Shown piece by piece: positions 1 to 6,379 of a stretch of DNA of 6,467 nt. The notes beneath the pieces were generated by a model that saw only the letters and a list, made by a program, of their open reading frames with translations, did no database searches and was not told the origin of the DNA. This DNA is from Clostridia bacterium. GTDB taxonomy: Bacteria > Bacillota_A > Clostridia > Christensenellales > Aristaeellaceae. The first letter of the stretch is position 1; every line of letters begins with the position of its first letter. Location of the stretch: assembly GCA_017481065.1 (NCBI GenBank), contig JAFUPT010000122.1:1-6467 (forward strand), read 5' to 3'. Made by a program: the position numbers and the translations under genes.

Positions 1-22
1 ACAGGTGTTTTTACTGAGGGTT

Positions 23-101
23 CCAAGGGGGATCATCCCCCTTGGTGGGGTTCTCAGGGGCAAAGCCCCTGAGCAGGGGTCCAGGAGACAGCGTCCCCTG
101 G
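23..101 (-). repeat. Hairpin repeat array A (downstream of ftsK)
   Basis: Three GC-rich hairpins stand in tandem. At 23-45 there is a 10-bp perfect stem CCAAGGGGGA with loop TCA. At 53-73 there is a 9-bp perfect stem CTCAGGGGC with loop AAA. At 81-101 there is a 9-bp stem with one mismatch and a three-base loop. Read on the minus strand, the hairpins are joined by linkers containing ACCCC, which sets the element's orientation and is the same as for ftsK. The array begins 14 bases after the ftsK stop. It may help end the ftsK transcript, but no T-tract follows. Confidence 0.85.
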
Positions 102-114
102 CGTTCCCCGACCA

Positions 115-2754
115 TCACTCCTCCCCGTCGTCAAAGATCATGGTCATCTGTTCGCGGGAGATGAGCACATTGCGGGGTTTGGAGCCATCGGCTTCGGAAA
201 TGATGCCGCGGCGCTCCATTTCATCGATGAGCCGTCCGGCGCGGGCATAGCCCACGCGCATGCGGCGCTGGAGCATGGAAGTGGAAGCCTGACCGGCCTC
301 GATCACGATTTCCACGGCCTCCTCGAGGCGGGAATCATGGTCGGATTCCACTTCCTCGCGCTCGGCGTCGGAGCGGATGGAATTTTCGATCTTCTCGACC
401 ACATCCTCATCATAGGTCACTTCGGAGCGGGCCTTGATGTAAGAAACGATGGCGTGCACCTCCTCCTCGGATACCCATGCGCCCTGCACGCGCAGGGGCT
501 TGTTTACGCCGGAGGGTACGAAGAGCATATCGCCGTTGCCCAGCAGTTTTTCCGCGCCGCCGTGGTCCACGATGGTGCGGCTGTCCACCTGGGAAGCCAC
601 CAGGAAGGCGATGCGGGTGGGGATATTGGCCTTGATGATACCAGTGATTACGTTTACCGAAGGCCGCTGTGTGGCGATTACCAGGTGCATGCCCGCGGCG
701 CGGGCCAGCTGGGCCAGGCGGCAGATGGAATCCTCCACTTCGCCGGGAGCCACCATCATAAGGTCGGCCAATTCATCGATCACGATCACCATCTGGGGCA
801 TCTTCTTTTCGCCGGGCTTCAGGCTCTTGTTGTAGCCCTTGATATCGCGCACATCCCGCTCGGCAAACTTCTTATAGCGCATGGCCATCTCGGCAACGGC
901 CCAATCGAGGGCGGAGGCCGCCTTCTTGGGATCGGTCACCACCGGGGCGATCAGGTGCGGGATATCGTTGTACATCGAAAGCTCGACCACCTTGGGGTCG
1001 ATCAGGATCATGCGCACATCCTCCGGGGTCGCCCGGTAGAGGATGGAGGTGATGATCGAATTGATGCACACGGATTTACCGGAGCCGGTCTGGCCCGCGA
1101 TCAGCACATGGGGCATCTTGGCGATGTCCGCCACGATGTAGCGGCCGGAATTATCCTTGCCCAGAGCCACGGCGATGCGGCTGGGATGGCGCTTGGCGTC
1201 GCCGGATTCCAGCACATCGCGCAGGCGCACCATCTCCACCTTGTCATTGGGAATTTCCACGCCCACGGCAGCCTTGCCGGGGATGGGCGCTTCAATGCGC
1301 ACGGACATGGCGGCAAGGTGCATGGCGATATCATCTGCCAGCGCGGTGATGCGGCTCACCTTCACGCCCGGCGCGGGCATCAGTTCAAAGCGGGTGACCG
1401 CCGGGCCGTGGGCCACGCCCACCAGCCGGGTCTCGATGCCGAAATAGCCCAGGGTCTGGATTAGCTTTTCCGCCTTCTCCTGGTCCACGTCCCGGTGCGC
1501 CTGGGTCACCTTGAAGTTATCGCCCTGCTCCAGAAGGTCGATGGGGGGATAGTTGTAGGGCTCGTCCTCCTCGATCTCCGGTTCCGGAACTGTCTGTGTA
1601 TGGCGGACAGTTTTTTTCGTCTCCGGCATGTCGAAGGGGGGCTCGTCGTCCTCATCATCATCGAGGGTCACGGCCCGCACGCCCTCCAGCACCTGGTTTT
1701 TCTTGAGGGAACCTTCGCCGTAGTTTTCCGGCTCGAAGGGGCTGTCGTCGGTGGGCTGGTCCTTGATTACGAAGAAATCGGGCTCATCCTTGGGAAAGCT
1801 GGATTTGCGCTTGCGGGGAGCATCGCCCTCGGGTTTCTCCTCCCGCAGCTTACGCAGGGGCTTGGGAATATCGATCTCGATCTCCGGCTGCGCATCCACG
1901 GCGGCGTTGGGATCGATGGTTTCCTTGTAGAGCCTGGGTTTCGCCGCCTTCCGGGGCGCAGGCTTTTTCTGCTCGGGATCGGGGGTTTCGAGGGTGATGA
2001 ATTCCCGCTCGGGGTCCGATACCCGGCGCATGGGCCGCTGCTGCGGCTGCCGGGGAGGGTTCTGCTGGGGAGCCGGGCGCGGACGGGGCGCGGGCCGGGG
2101 TTTTTCTTCCTCGAATTCATCATAATCGAACATTCGTTCTACTTTTTTGATGTTCCGGCGCTGTTCGCTCCTGTGCTGGCCCTCCTCGGCCTGGCGCCGG
2201 GTCCAGCGGTACATCTTCTGCGCCTTGCCGGTCGCCAGCAGGCAGCCCGCCGCCACGAACAGCAGGGCAATCAGGCCGCCCCACTGGCCCAGGTATGTAT
2301 ACAGCGGATAGGCCAGCAGCGCGCCGATTGCGCCGCCGCCGATGCCGCAGCGGTAGCTCGCCACCACGAAATTGGCGAAATCGGCGATGGTGGTGTGCTG
2401 TTCCAGAATATAGCGGGCGGAAAAGAGCTGCACAGCCGTGAACGCGCAGAGGAACAGCAGGGAATTCATAATCACATTGAGCACCTTCACCCGTTTTCCC
2501 CGGGTGGAGAAGATCATCAGCACGCCGATCCACACGAAAATGAGCGCGAGAATCAGGTTCACACTGCCGCCCACACCGCGCATCACATCCCGGATCGCGC
2601 CCATGCCGGTACCCGCCTGGGGCGCAGCCACGGAGATATATACCATCAGCGCCGCGAGGCCGAAGCAGGCCACAGCGCCCAGGATTTTCAGGATCGGGCT
2701 GGTGGATTCCGGCTCTTCATATTGGGGTTGTTTGGATACATTTTGTTTTGCCAT
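115..2754 (-). CDS. ftsK: FtsK/SpoIIIE family DNA translocase
   Basis: This 879-residue protein is a membrane-anchored, ATP-driven double-stranded DNA pump that moves chromosomal DNA through the division or sporulation septum. Residues 21-43, 64-83, 91-112 and 136-176 are hydrophobic and give four or five membrane segments. Residues 185-400 form a charged, Pro/Gln/Arg-rich linker with an acidic patch (DDDEDDE, 365-371). The motor follows: an alpha/beta region from about 410, Walker A GQTGSGKS at 554-561, Walker B VIVIDELAD at 656-664, and the family signature beginning ATQRPSVNVITG at 694. Residues 808-866 form the C-terminal winged-helix gamma domain that reads orienting sequences (RRMRVGYARAGRLIDEMERR is typical). 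The start at 2754 has GGGAGG five bases upstream; an in-frame ATG further upstream would translate repeat sequence. The length suits SpoIIIE/FtsK with a long linker. Whether it acts in division or sporulation cannot be told. The membrane segments argue against the soluble paralogue SftA. Confidence 0.97.
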   Translation of the reverse strand: MAKQNVSKQPQYEEPESTSPILKILGAVACFGLAALMVYISVAAPQAGTGMGAIRDVMRGVGGSVNLILALIFVWIGVLMIFSTRGKRVKVLNVIMNSLLFLCAFTAVQLFSARYILEQHTTIADFANFVVASYRCGIGGGAIGALLAYPLYTYLGQWGGLIALLFVAAGCLLATGKAQKMYRWTRRQAEEGQHRSEQRRNIKKVERMFDYDEFEEEKPRPAPRPRPAPQQNPPRQPQQRPMRRVSDPEREFITLETPDPEQKKPAPRKAAKPRLYKETIDPNAAVDAQPEIEIDIPKPLRKLREEKPEGDAPRKRKSSFPKDEPDFFVIKDQPTDDSPFEPENYGEGSLKKNQVLEGVRAVTLDDDEDDEPPFDMPETKKTVRHTQTVPEPEIEEDEPYNYPPIDLLEQGDNFKVTQAHRDVDQEKAEKLIQTLGYFGIETRLVGVAHGPAVTRFELMPAPGVKVSRITALADDIAMHLAAMSVRIEAPIPGKAAVGVEIPNDKVEMVRLRDVLESGDAKRHPSRIAVALGKDNSGRYIVADIAKMPHVLIAGQTGSGKSVCINSIITSILYRATPEDVRMILIDPKVVELSMYNDIPHLIAPVVTDPKKAASALDWAVAEMAMRYKKFAERDVRDIKGYNKSLKPGEKKMPQMVIVIDELADLMMVAPGEVEDSICRLAQLARAAGMHLVIATQRPSVNVITGIIKANIPTRIAFLVASQVDSRTIVDHGGAEKLLGNGDMLFVPSGVNKPLRVQGAWVSEEEVHAIVSYIKARSEVTYDEDVVEKIENSIRSDAEREEVESDHDSRLEEAVEIVIEAGQASTSMLQRRMRVGYARAGRLIDEMERRGIISEADGSKPRNVLISREQMTMIFDDGEE

Positions 2755-2786
2755 GGATACCTCCCGGGTAGGATTTATAATGAAGA

Positions 2787-2805
2787 AAGCCGCAAAATGC
2801 GGCTT
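2787..2805 (-). other. Stem-loop in the ftsK leader
   Basis: AAGCCGCA (2787-2794) pairs perfectly with TGCGGCTT (2798-2805) around a three-base loop. It ends about 33 bases before the ftsK start. On the minus strand it is followed by a short T-rich stretch (TCTTCATT), so it could be an upstream terminator or attenuator that limits read-through into ftsK. It lacks the ACCCC linkers of the arrays. Confidence 0.5.
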
Positions 2806-2828
2806 GGGTATAAGCTGTGAGTTGCACT

Positions 2829-2892
2829 TTGGGGCGCTGCCCCAAGCCCCGGCAGGGACGCTGTCCCTGCACCCTGCCAGGGGAAGGGCCTG
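2829..2892 (+). repeat. Hairpin repeat array B (between cvpA and ftsK)
   Basis: Read on the plus strand, the array has a 7-bp stem TTGGGGC with loop GCT (2829-2845), a linker with GCCCC, an 8-bp stem GCAGGGAC with loop GCT (2852-2870), a linker ACCCTGC, and a decayed third hairpin pairing CAGG (2878-2881) with CCTG (2889-2892). It is the same family as array A but opposite to the genes that flank it. Confidence 0.8.
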
Positions 2893-2905
2893 CATGTCGG
2901 CCTTT

Positions 2906-2936
2906 GAAAATCCTGCCCGAAGCGGGCATAATTTTC
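2906..2936 (-). terminator. Candidate hairpin terminator after cvpA
   Basis: A 6-bp stem TGCCCG/CGGGCA with a three-base loop (2914-2928) is extended by a second 6-bp arm GAAAAT/ATTTTC (2906-2911 with 2931-2936) across a two-base internal loop. It begins 17 bases after the cvpA stop. On the minus strand the outer arm gives ATTTTC after the GC stem, a weak T-tract. It could end the cvpA transcript or only protect its 3' end. It may also be the terminal short hairpin of array B. Confidence 0.45.
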
Positions 2937-2952
2937 AGGAGAATATACAGCC

Positions 2953-3681
2953 TCAGCCGATCAGCTGGGTAACAACTTCTTTCACATTCAGGAAATCCAG
3001 CTGGCTGATATAGCTGTACAGCGCAGACTGGGAGAGCAGGTTCTGGGTAAGCTCCGGGCTGATGAGGGAAATTACGCTGGGCACGATGGTGATGATCAGC
3101 ACGGCCACAACCAGCGCGCGGGCGAGGCCGAACAGGCCGCCGAGCAGCCAGTCAAACATGCGCAGCACGGGGAAGCGGATCACATGGTCCAGCAGGTTCA
3201 CCAGCAGCATAACCACTGCGTAAATCAGGATGAAGGCCACACGGAAGGCAATCACGCCGAACACGGCCTCCCAGATGGTCTGATCCAGGTAATCGGCCAG
3301 GGTGGTGATGTTCAGGTTGGCAAAGGACTGGTTGCGGATGTTGCCCTCGAAGGCCTCTGCAATCACGCTGATCTTGCTGCCAACGGCTGCAACGGCCTCC
3401 TGAATGGCAGCTTCGCCGCCGGAAACCACCTCGGAAACCGTCATGGCCGCCTGCGCCTTGCTGGCGAAGAAGGATTCCGGCTCCAGATACTGGTTCAGCA
3501 CCGCCATCAGGGTGGTGTTGGAAAGTGCCAGGTTGGCGATGGGTTCATAGATCAGCTTTGCGCCGAACCAGGAGCCCACAAAGCCCAGCGTGGACAGGAA
3601 CGAGGTGAGAAAGCCCTTGTACATGCCCGCCAGCAGGCCGAAGGCCAGCACGGCGATGAGCAGGATATCAACGATATTCAT
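2953..3681 (-). CDS. cvpA: CvpA-family membrane protein
   Basis: This 242-residue integral membrane protein matches the CvpA (colicin V production) family, whose biochemical role is still unsettled. The N-terminus NIVDILLIAVLAFGLLAG followed by YKGF is the family start. Membrane segments lie at about 4-22, 27-47, 138-163 and 178-206. The segment RFPVLRMFDWLLGGLFGLAR (169-188) is the conserved C-terminal signature. Between segments two and three lies a hydrophilic region of about 90 residues (48-137), which makes it longer than the compact 160-180-residue members. The start at 3681 has GGAGGG ten bases upstream, a slightly long spacing. It lies 66 bases downstream of the DUF5711-like gene with no terminator visible between them, so the two are probably co-transcribed. 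A hairpin follows its stop. Family assignment is firm; function is not. Confidence 0.88.
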   Translation of the reverse strand: MNIVDILLIAVLAFGLLAGMYKGFLTSFLSTLGFVGSWFGAKLIYEPIANLALSNTTLMAVLNQYLEPESFFASKAQAAMTVSEVVSGGEAAIQEAVAAVGSKISVIAEAFEGNIRNQSFANLNITTLADYLDQTIWEAVFGVIAFRVAFILIYAVVMLLVNLLDHVIRFPVLRMFDWLLGGLFGLARALVVAVLIITIVPSVISLISPELTQNLLSQSALYSYISQLDFLNVKEVVTQLIG

Positions 3682-3747
3682 ATTCTGTTGTCCCTCCGTT
3701 TATGTTTGCTTACCGATTATTTCCTATTTTGCCCGGCGTCATAAGTT

Positions 3748-4848
3748 CTATACCAGGTTCACCAGGTATACCGTGCCGCCGCTGCGCACAATGGCCACGC
3801 CGTCGCGGGTCACGCCGTAAACCTCATCGATGGTGATGCTCAGCTTGTAAGCCTGGGCAACGCCTTCGCTGGCGGGCAGGATCATCAAATGGCCATCGCT
3901 GGAGAAGCCGTAAACCGTGCTTCCCACGGCCACCACGCTCCTGCAGCCGAAGGGCATGCGCACCACCCGGTCGATATCAGACCTGAGCAGCCGCACATCC
4001 CGGATATCGGATTCGCCCTTGCACTGTGCGTCATTCACGAACACCATCAGGGGATCCGATGCGCGCTTATCCGCGCTGGAGAGATACCAGCCATACACCA
4101 ATTCGCGCTTGGATGTATCCTCCGTGCCGGAATAATCGTAAACCTTTAAGTAAGTATCGCCCACCACGCACACCCGGGAGGATTGGAACATCACCGCGTA
4201 GGACAGCTGTTCGTTATCCGAAATGGAGCCCACAATTTCCTTGCCGGGGCGGTAGGTCTGTATGGTGCATTTGGGCACGGTGCCGTTGGAATCGCACACC
4301 ATTACCCAGAGCAGCGATTCATTGGAGAAAAAGCCGTAATCCACGGCGGTTACATCGTCCAGAACAATCTGGTTCACCTGCTTGCCGCCATTTTCCATGA
4401 GTACAATCGTGCTGTTGCTCTCCTCGCCGATGAGTATCGCGGTGTATTTATCGCCCACATAGGCGCTGAGAACATTATCAGCCATGGTTCCGTTGAAGAT
4501 GGTCGATCCGGAATCGCCGTCGATCAGGGTGATGGTTTGGCCCACCCATGCCGCAACGCCGGAATCGCTGGCCTTGAAGCCCGCGTTTGAACCCACCAGA
4601 TAGCTCCATTCCACCTTGCCCGTGGACGATATGGAGGAAACGGTGCTGCCATCATAATATACGAAGCCGCTGTCCGTGGTCTGCAGGTCCTGGATGTTTG
4701 CAATGTCCACCGCCTTGCTGTGGCCAAGGGTATCCCCTGCCATGGCGTTGGAGCCGATCTTCGCAATGCCGAATGCGATTGCGCAGCATACCAGCAGAAC
4801 CAATAGAACGATTGCCCATGGATTGCGGCGCGGTCTGCGCTTATCCAT
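3748..4848 (-). CDS. DUF5711-like membrane-anchored beta-propeller protein
   Basis: The protein has 366 residues: a short basic cytoplasmic N-terminus (MDKRRPRRNP), one membrane anchor at about 11-30, and a large extracytoplasmic domain. That domain consists of repeated short beta-strand units such as GFVYYDGSTVSSISSTGKV (61-79), VAAWVGQTITLIDGDSG (98-114) and SVVAVGSTVYGFSSDGHL (304-321), the look of WD40/PQQ-like propeller blades. From memory this layout and neighbourhood fit DUF5711, a family of unknown function in Firmicutes. No catalytic motif is seen, so a binding or scaffold role outside the membrane is the reasonable inference. The start at 4848 is chosen because GGAGG lies five bases upstream. 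An in-frame ATG at 4941 falls inside the predicted promoter and is rejected. It is the first gene of the minus-strand group and has a strong promoter. Confidence 0.75.
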   Translation of the reverse strand: MDKRRPRRNPWAIVLLVLLVCCAIAFGIAKIGSNAMAGDTLGHSKAVDIANIQDLQTTDSGFVYYDGSTVSSISSTGKVEWSYLVGSNAGFKASDSGVAAWVGQTITLIDGDSGSTIFNGTMADNVLSAYVGDKYTAILIGEESNSTIVLMENGGKQVNQIVLDDVTAVDYGFFSNESLLWVMVCDSNGTVPKCTIQTYRPGKEIVGSISDNEQLSYAVMFQSSRVCVVGDTYLKVYDYSGTEDTSKRELVYGWYLSSADKRASDPLMVFVNDAQCKGESDIRDVRLLRSDIDRVVRMPFGCRSVVAVGSTVYGFSSDGHLMILPASEGVAQAYKLSITIDEVYGVTRDGVAIVRSGGTVYLVNLV

Positions 4849-4912
4849 GAAAGCCTCCGATCTGATATAAAATCTATTAAAGAAAAAGCTCTTGTATACC
4901 GATACCATTCCT

Positions 4913-4941
4913 ATTATAATAAATGTATGGATTGGAAGCAA
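4913..4941 (-). promoter_or_regulatory. Sigma-A-type promoter for the DUF5711-like gene
   Basis: Read on the minus strand, a -35 box TTGCTT (4941-4936) is followed after 17 bases by a perfect -10 box TATAAT (4918-4913). The spacing is ideal and the surroundings are AT-rich, unlike the GC-rich flanks. The expected transcript would begin near 4906 and leave a leader of about 58 bases before the start codon at 4848. It probably drives the DUF5711-like gene and cvpA, and possibly ftsK by read-through. Confidence 0.8.
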
Positions 4942-5029
4942 TGGTTGTCCTGTGACAAAACGGGAAGAAAAGCTGACAATTGGCCGCGAACGTTCAATTT
5001 TTGGACATAATTAGGGGAGAGAGGAGACG

Positions 5030-5085
5030 CTTAGGAGACGCTGTCCCCTAAGAACCCCTGCAAGGGGGGAGAGCCTCCCCCCTTG
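5030..5085 (+). repeat. Hairpin repeat array C
   Basis: The first hairpin (5030-5052) has arms CTTAGGAGAC and GTCCCCTAAG around loop GCT, with one mismatch in ten pairs. After the linker AACCCCTG comes an 11-bp perfect stem CAAGGGGGGAG with loop AGC (5061-5085), then ACCCCGG. Just upstream, GGAGACGCT occurs twice, 11 bases apart (5023 and 5034), a small tandem duplication. Confidence 0.82.
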
Positions 5086-5116
5086 ACCCCGGCACGATTT
5101 GCGGGCGAAAGAAAAA

Positions 5117-5193
5117 GCCTCCCTTGTGTAAAGGGAGGTGGCCAGCAAAGCGGGTCGGAGGGATTGTAACAACCCCTCTTACACAGGGGAGCC
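5117..5193. mobile_element. MITE-like 77-bp palindromic element
   Basis: The ends GCCTCCCTTGTGTAA (5117-5131) and TTACACAGGGGAGCC (5179-5193) are inverted repeats matching at 13 of 15 positions. Inside are a perfect 8-bp hairpin CCTCCCTT/AAGGGAGG (5118-5138) and a second one pairing GAGGG with CCCTC (5158-5178). It encodes no protein and has no certain target duplication. From memory, elements with CCTCCCTT...AAGGGAGGTGGC are common between genes of Oscillospiraceae-type Clostridia. It differs from the ACCCC-linked arrays beside it. Confidence 0.65.
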
Positions 5194-5218
5194 TGTATAC
5201 CAGATTATATTATTCTCC

Positions 5219-5299
5219 AGCAACGCGCAGCGTTGCTTACAGGGGATTCCAAAGGAAATCATTCCCTTTGGCCGGGGGTTTGGGAGCTGGCAGCCCCAA
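5219..5299 (-). repeat. Hairpin repeat array D
   Basis: Read on the minus strand the array has a hairpin at 5299-5280 (CCCAA/TTGGG outer stem, three more pairs, one bulge), a linker with ACCCCC, a 10-bp stem with one mismatch (5271-5249), a linker with ATCCCC, and a short terminal 8-bp hairpin AGCAACGC/GCGTTGCT (5237-5219). The middle hairpin is a diverged copy of 23-45 of array A: same TCA loop on the plus strand and the same CCAA/TTGG ends. parS site 1 begins 18 bases away. Confidence 0.78.
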
Positions 5300-5317
5300 C
5301 GTTTCCTCCCTCCCTAA

Positions 5318-5333
5318 TGTTCCACGTGAAACA
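5318..5333 (+). promoter_or_regulatory. parS site 1 (ParB-binding centromere)
   Basis: The sequence TGTTCCACGTGAAACA matches the Bacillus-type parS consensus TGTTNCACGTGAAACA at every fixed position. ParB (Spo0J) nucleates here and spreads along the DNA for origin segregation and condensin loading. The last base is also the first base of the AAGGAG ribosome binding site of the phosphoesterase gene, so bound ParB would cover the region just before its start codon. Confidence 0.9.
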
Positions 5334-5338
5334 AGGAG
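5333..5338 (+). promoter_or_regulatory. Ribosome binding site that fixes the phosphoesterase start
   Basis: AAGGAG lies four bases before ATG at 5343. It is the only good Shine-Dalgarno sequence in the upstream open frame and so decides the start against the ATG at 5124. Its first base is shared with parS site 1. Confidence 0.8.
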
Positions 5339-5342
5339 ATTC

Positions 5343-6308
5343 ATGGCAAAGCGAGAAAAGCAAAAGAGCAAATCCGGGCGCAAACCCAGCAAGCGGCGCA
5401 GCAGACTGCTGCCCGCCCTTTTGATTGCGCTGGTGCTGGTGGGCGGCTGCCTCGGCTGGATGCATATGCAGGCGAGGGTGACCCACCTGCGCCGCGCGGA
5501 GCTCTACCTGCCGGACCTTCCCAGCGGGATGGACGGCGCGACCCTTCTCTTTGTCTCCGATTTGAATATCCGGAACGGGTCGGACGCCCGCGCCTGCGCC
5601 CGGCTCATGGATAAACTGGCACAGACCGGGCCGGATATGCTGGTGCTCGGCGGCGATTATTCCGCGCCCGGGCTCCTCGATATCATCAACGGCTCGGAAG
5701 GCGATGCGCAGGATGAAGCTGCGGAATTCATCGAATCCCTCGCAGATTTCCCAGCGCCGCTGGGAAAATTCGCCGTCGCTGGCGAAAATGATACCGGAAA
5801 TGCCGGGCTGGAGGCCGCTTTCGCCGCTGCCGGAATCGATTTCCTCGATGACGAGCCCGCCGCCATCCGAAGAAACGGCTCCGAAATCGTGATTGCCGGG
5901 CTCAGTGATGATAGCCTCAACAAAACCCCGTATACCCAGACCGGCCGCTACTTCAGCCGCGATGACTGCGTGATCGCCGTGGCCCACAATCCCGCCAGCT
6001 ACATCGATATCCGGGTGAATGAAGCCCGGGATGGCGGCGCATGGGCCGATCTCGTGCTTTCCGGCCACACCCTCGGCGGCCAGATCAAGCTGCTCGGCCG
6101 GACCCTGCGCAGCTATCCCCCGGAGGTCGCCCGCTGCCTCGGCGGCTGGTATTATATTGATGATCTGCTCATGCTCGTAAGCGAAGGCGTCGGCTGCGAA
6201 GGTCCCATGCTCCGCCTCGGTACCCGCAGCGAGGCATGGCTTTTGACGCTGCGGAGGCAGACGGTCAGGGACGCTGTCCCTGAAACCCTGCTTAAGGCTC
6301 TGCCTTAA
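5343..6308 (+). CDS. Membrane-anchored calcineurin-like metallophosphoesterase, degenerate active site
   Basis: This 321-residue protein has a Lys/Arg-rich N-terminus (1-22), a hydrophobic segment (23-39) and an extracytoplasmic phosphoesterase domain resembling the YkuE type. Landmarks are VSDLN (71-75), LGGDYSAP (102-109), VAGENDTG (145-152), AHNP (214-217), SGHTLGGQ (240-247) and the family C-terminus GVGCEGPMLRLGTRSEAWLL (282-301). Compared with the usual DxH, GNHD and GHTHGG, it has Asn75 for His, Glu148-Asn149 for Asn-His, and Leu244 for His. Two metal-1 ligands and the catalytic His are therefore altered, and activity is doubtful. C36 within LVGGC could be a lipobox, but the n-region is long, so a plain anchor is as likely. 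The start is set by AAGGAG at 5333-5338; the open frame further upstream only runs through repeats. Residues 308-321 are encoded by repeat sequence. A parS site lies immediately upstream. Confidence 0.88.
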   Translation: MAKREKQKSKSGRKPSKRRSRLLPALLIALVLVGGCLGWMHMQARVTHLRRAELYLPDLPSGMDGATLLFVSDLNIRNGSDARACARLMDKLAQTGPDMLVLGGDYSAPGLLDIINGSEGDAQDEAAEFIESLADFPAPLGKFAVAGENDTGNAGLEAAFAAAGIDFLDDEPAAIRRNGSEIVIAGLSDDSLNKTPYTQTGRYFSRDDCVIAVAHNPASYIDIRVNEARDGGAWADLVLSGHTLGGQIKLLGRTLRSYPPEVARCLGGWYYIDDLLMLVSEGVGCEGPMLRLGTRSEAWLLTLRRQTVRDAVPETLLKALP

Positions 6309-6367
6309 GAATCCGCCAGGGAGGCAGCGCCCCCCCTGGACCCCGCAGATGCGACGCTTCGCGTCGC
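6265..6367 (+). repeat. Hairpin repeat array E overlapping the phosphoesterase 3' end
   Basis: Four hairpins stand in a row. They are an 8-bp perfect stem TCAGGGAC with loop GCT (6265-6283); linker AACCCTG; an 8-bp perfect stem CTTAAGGC with loop TCT (6291-6309); linker AATCCG; an imperfect stem CCAGGGAGGC with loop AGC (6316-6339); linker ACCCCGCAGAT; and a terminal 7-bp stem GCGACGC with loop TTC (6351-6367). The first two lie inside the coding region and the second contains its TAA stop. The array could act as a transcript end, though no T-tract follows. Confidence 0.85.
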
Positions 6368-6379
6368 TGAAAAACGAAT

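Larger units (their letters stand above)
4849..5342. other. Divergent intergenic region
   Basis: This 494-base spacer separates the minus-strand group from the plus-strand phosphoesterase. It holds, in order, the leader and promoter of the DUF5711-like gene, an AT-richer stretch (about 4942-5015) in which I see nothing definite, array C, the MITE-like element, array D, parS site 1 and the phosphoesterase ribosome binding site. I find no convincing plus-strand promoter. TATATT at 5206-5211 is the best -10 candidate but has no -35 partner at proper distance. No credible small gene is present. Confidence 0.7.

Noticed and set aside
337..2820. Long plus-strand open frames antisense to ftsK (337-1464 and 1495-2820)
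   Set aside because: They lie wholly opposite a convincing FtsK/SpoIIIE gene, lack recognisable domains, are rich in His and Gly as expected for the complement of GC-biased codons, and have no good ribosome binding site.
2755..2895. ftsK starting at 2895 with 47 more residues
   Set aside because: The added residues translate array B and the leader hairpin. The ATG at 2754 has an ideal GGGAGG site.
3682..3747. Short ATG frame of ten codons between the DUF5711-like gene and cvpA
   Set aside because: It has no ribosome binding site and is too short to distinguish from chance.
4849..4941. DUF5711-like gene starting at 4941
   Set aside because: That start lies within the -35 box of the predicted promoter. 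The ATG at 4848 has GGAGG at proper spacing, and the basic-then-hydrophobic N-terminus follows directly.
5030..5300. Possible CRISPR array
   Set aside because: Units are palindromic, of unequal length and sequence, and the linkers are short and similar rather than unique spacers.
5124..5342. Phosphoesterase starting at 5124 with 73 more residues
   Set aside because: The extension runs through the MITE-like element, array D and parS. AAGGAG before 5343 and the basic, then hydrophobic, N-terminus support the shorter form.
6265..6367. Array E as a classical rho-independent terminator
   Set aside because: The hairpins are strong, but no T-tract follows any of them. The sequence after the last is TGAAAAACG.
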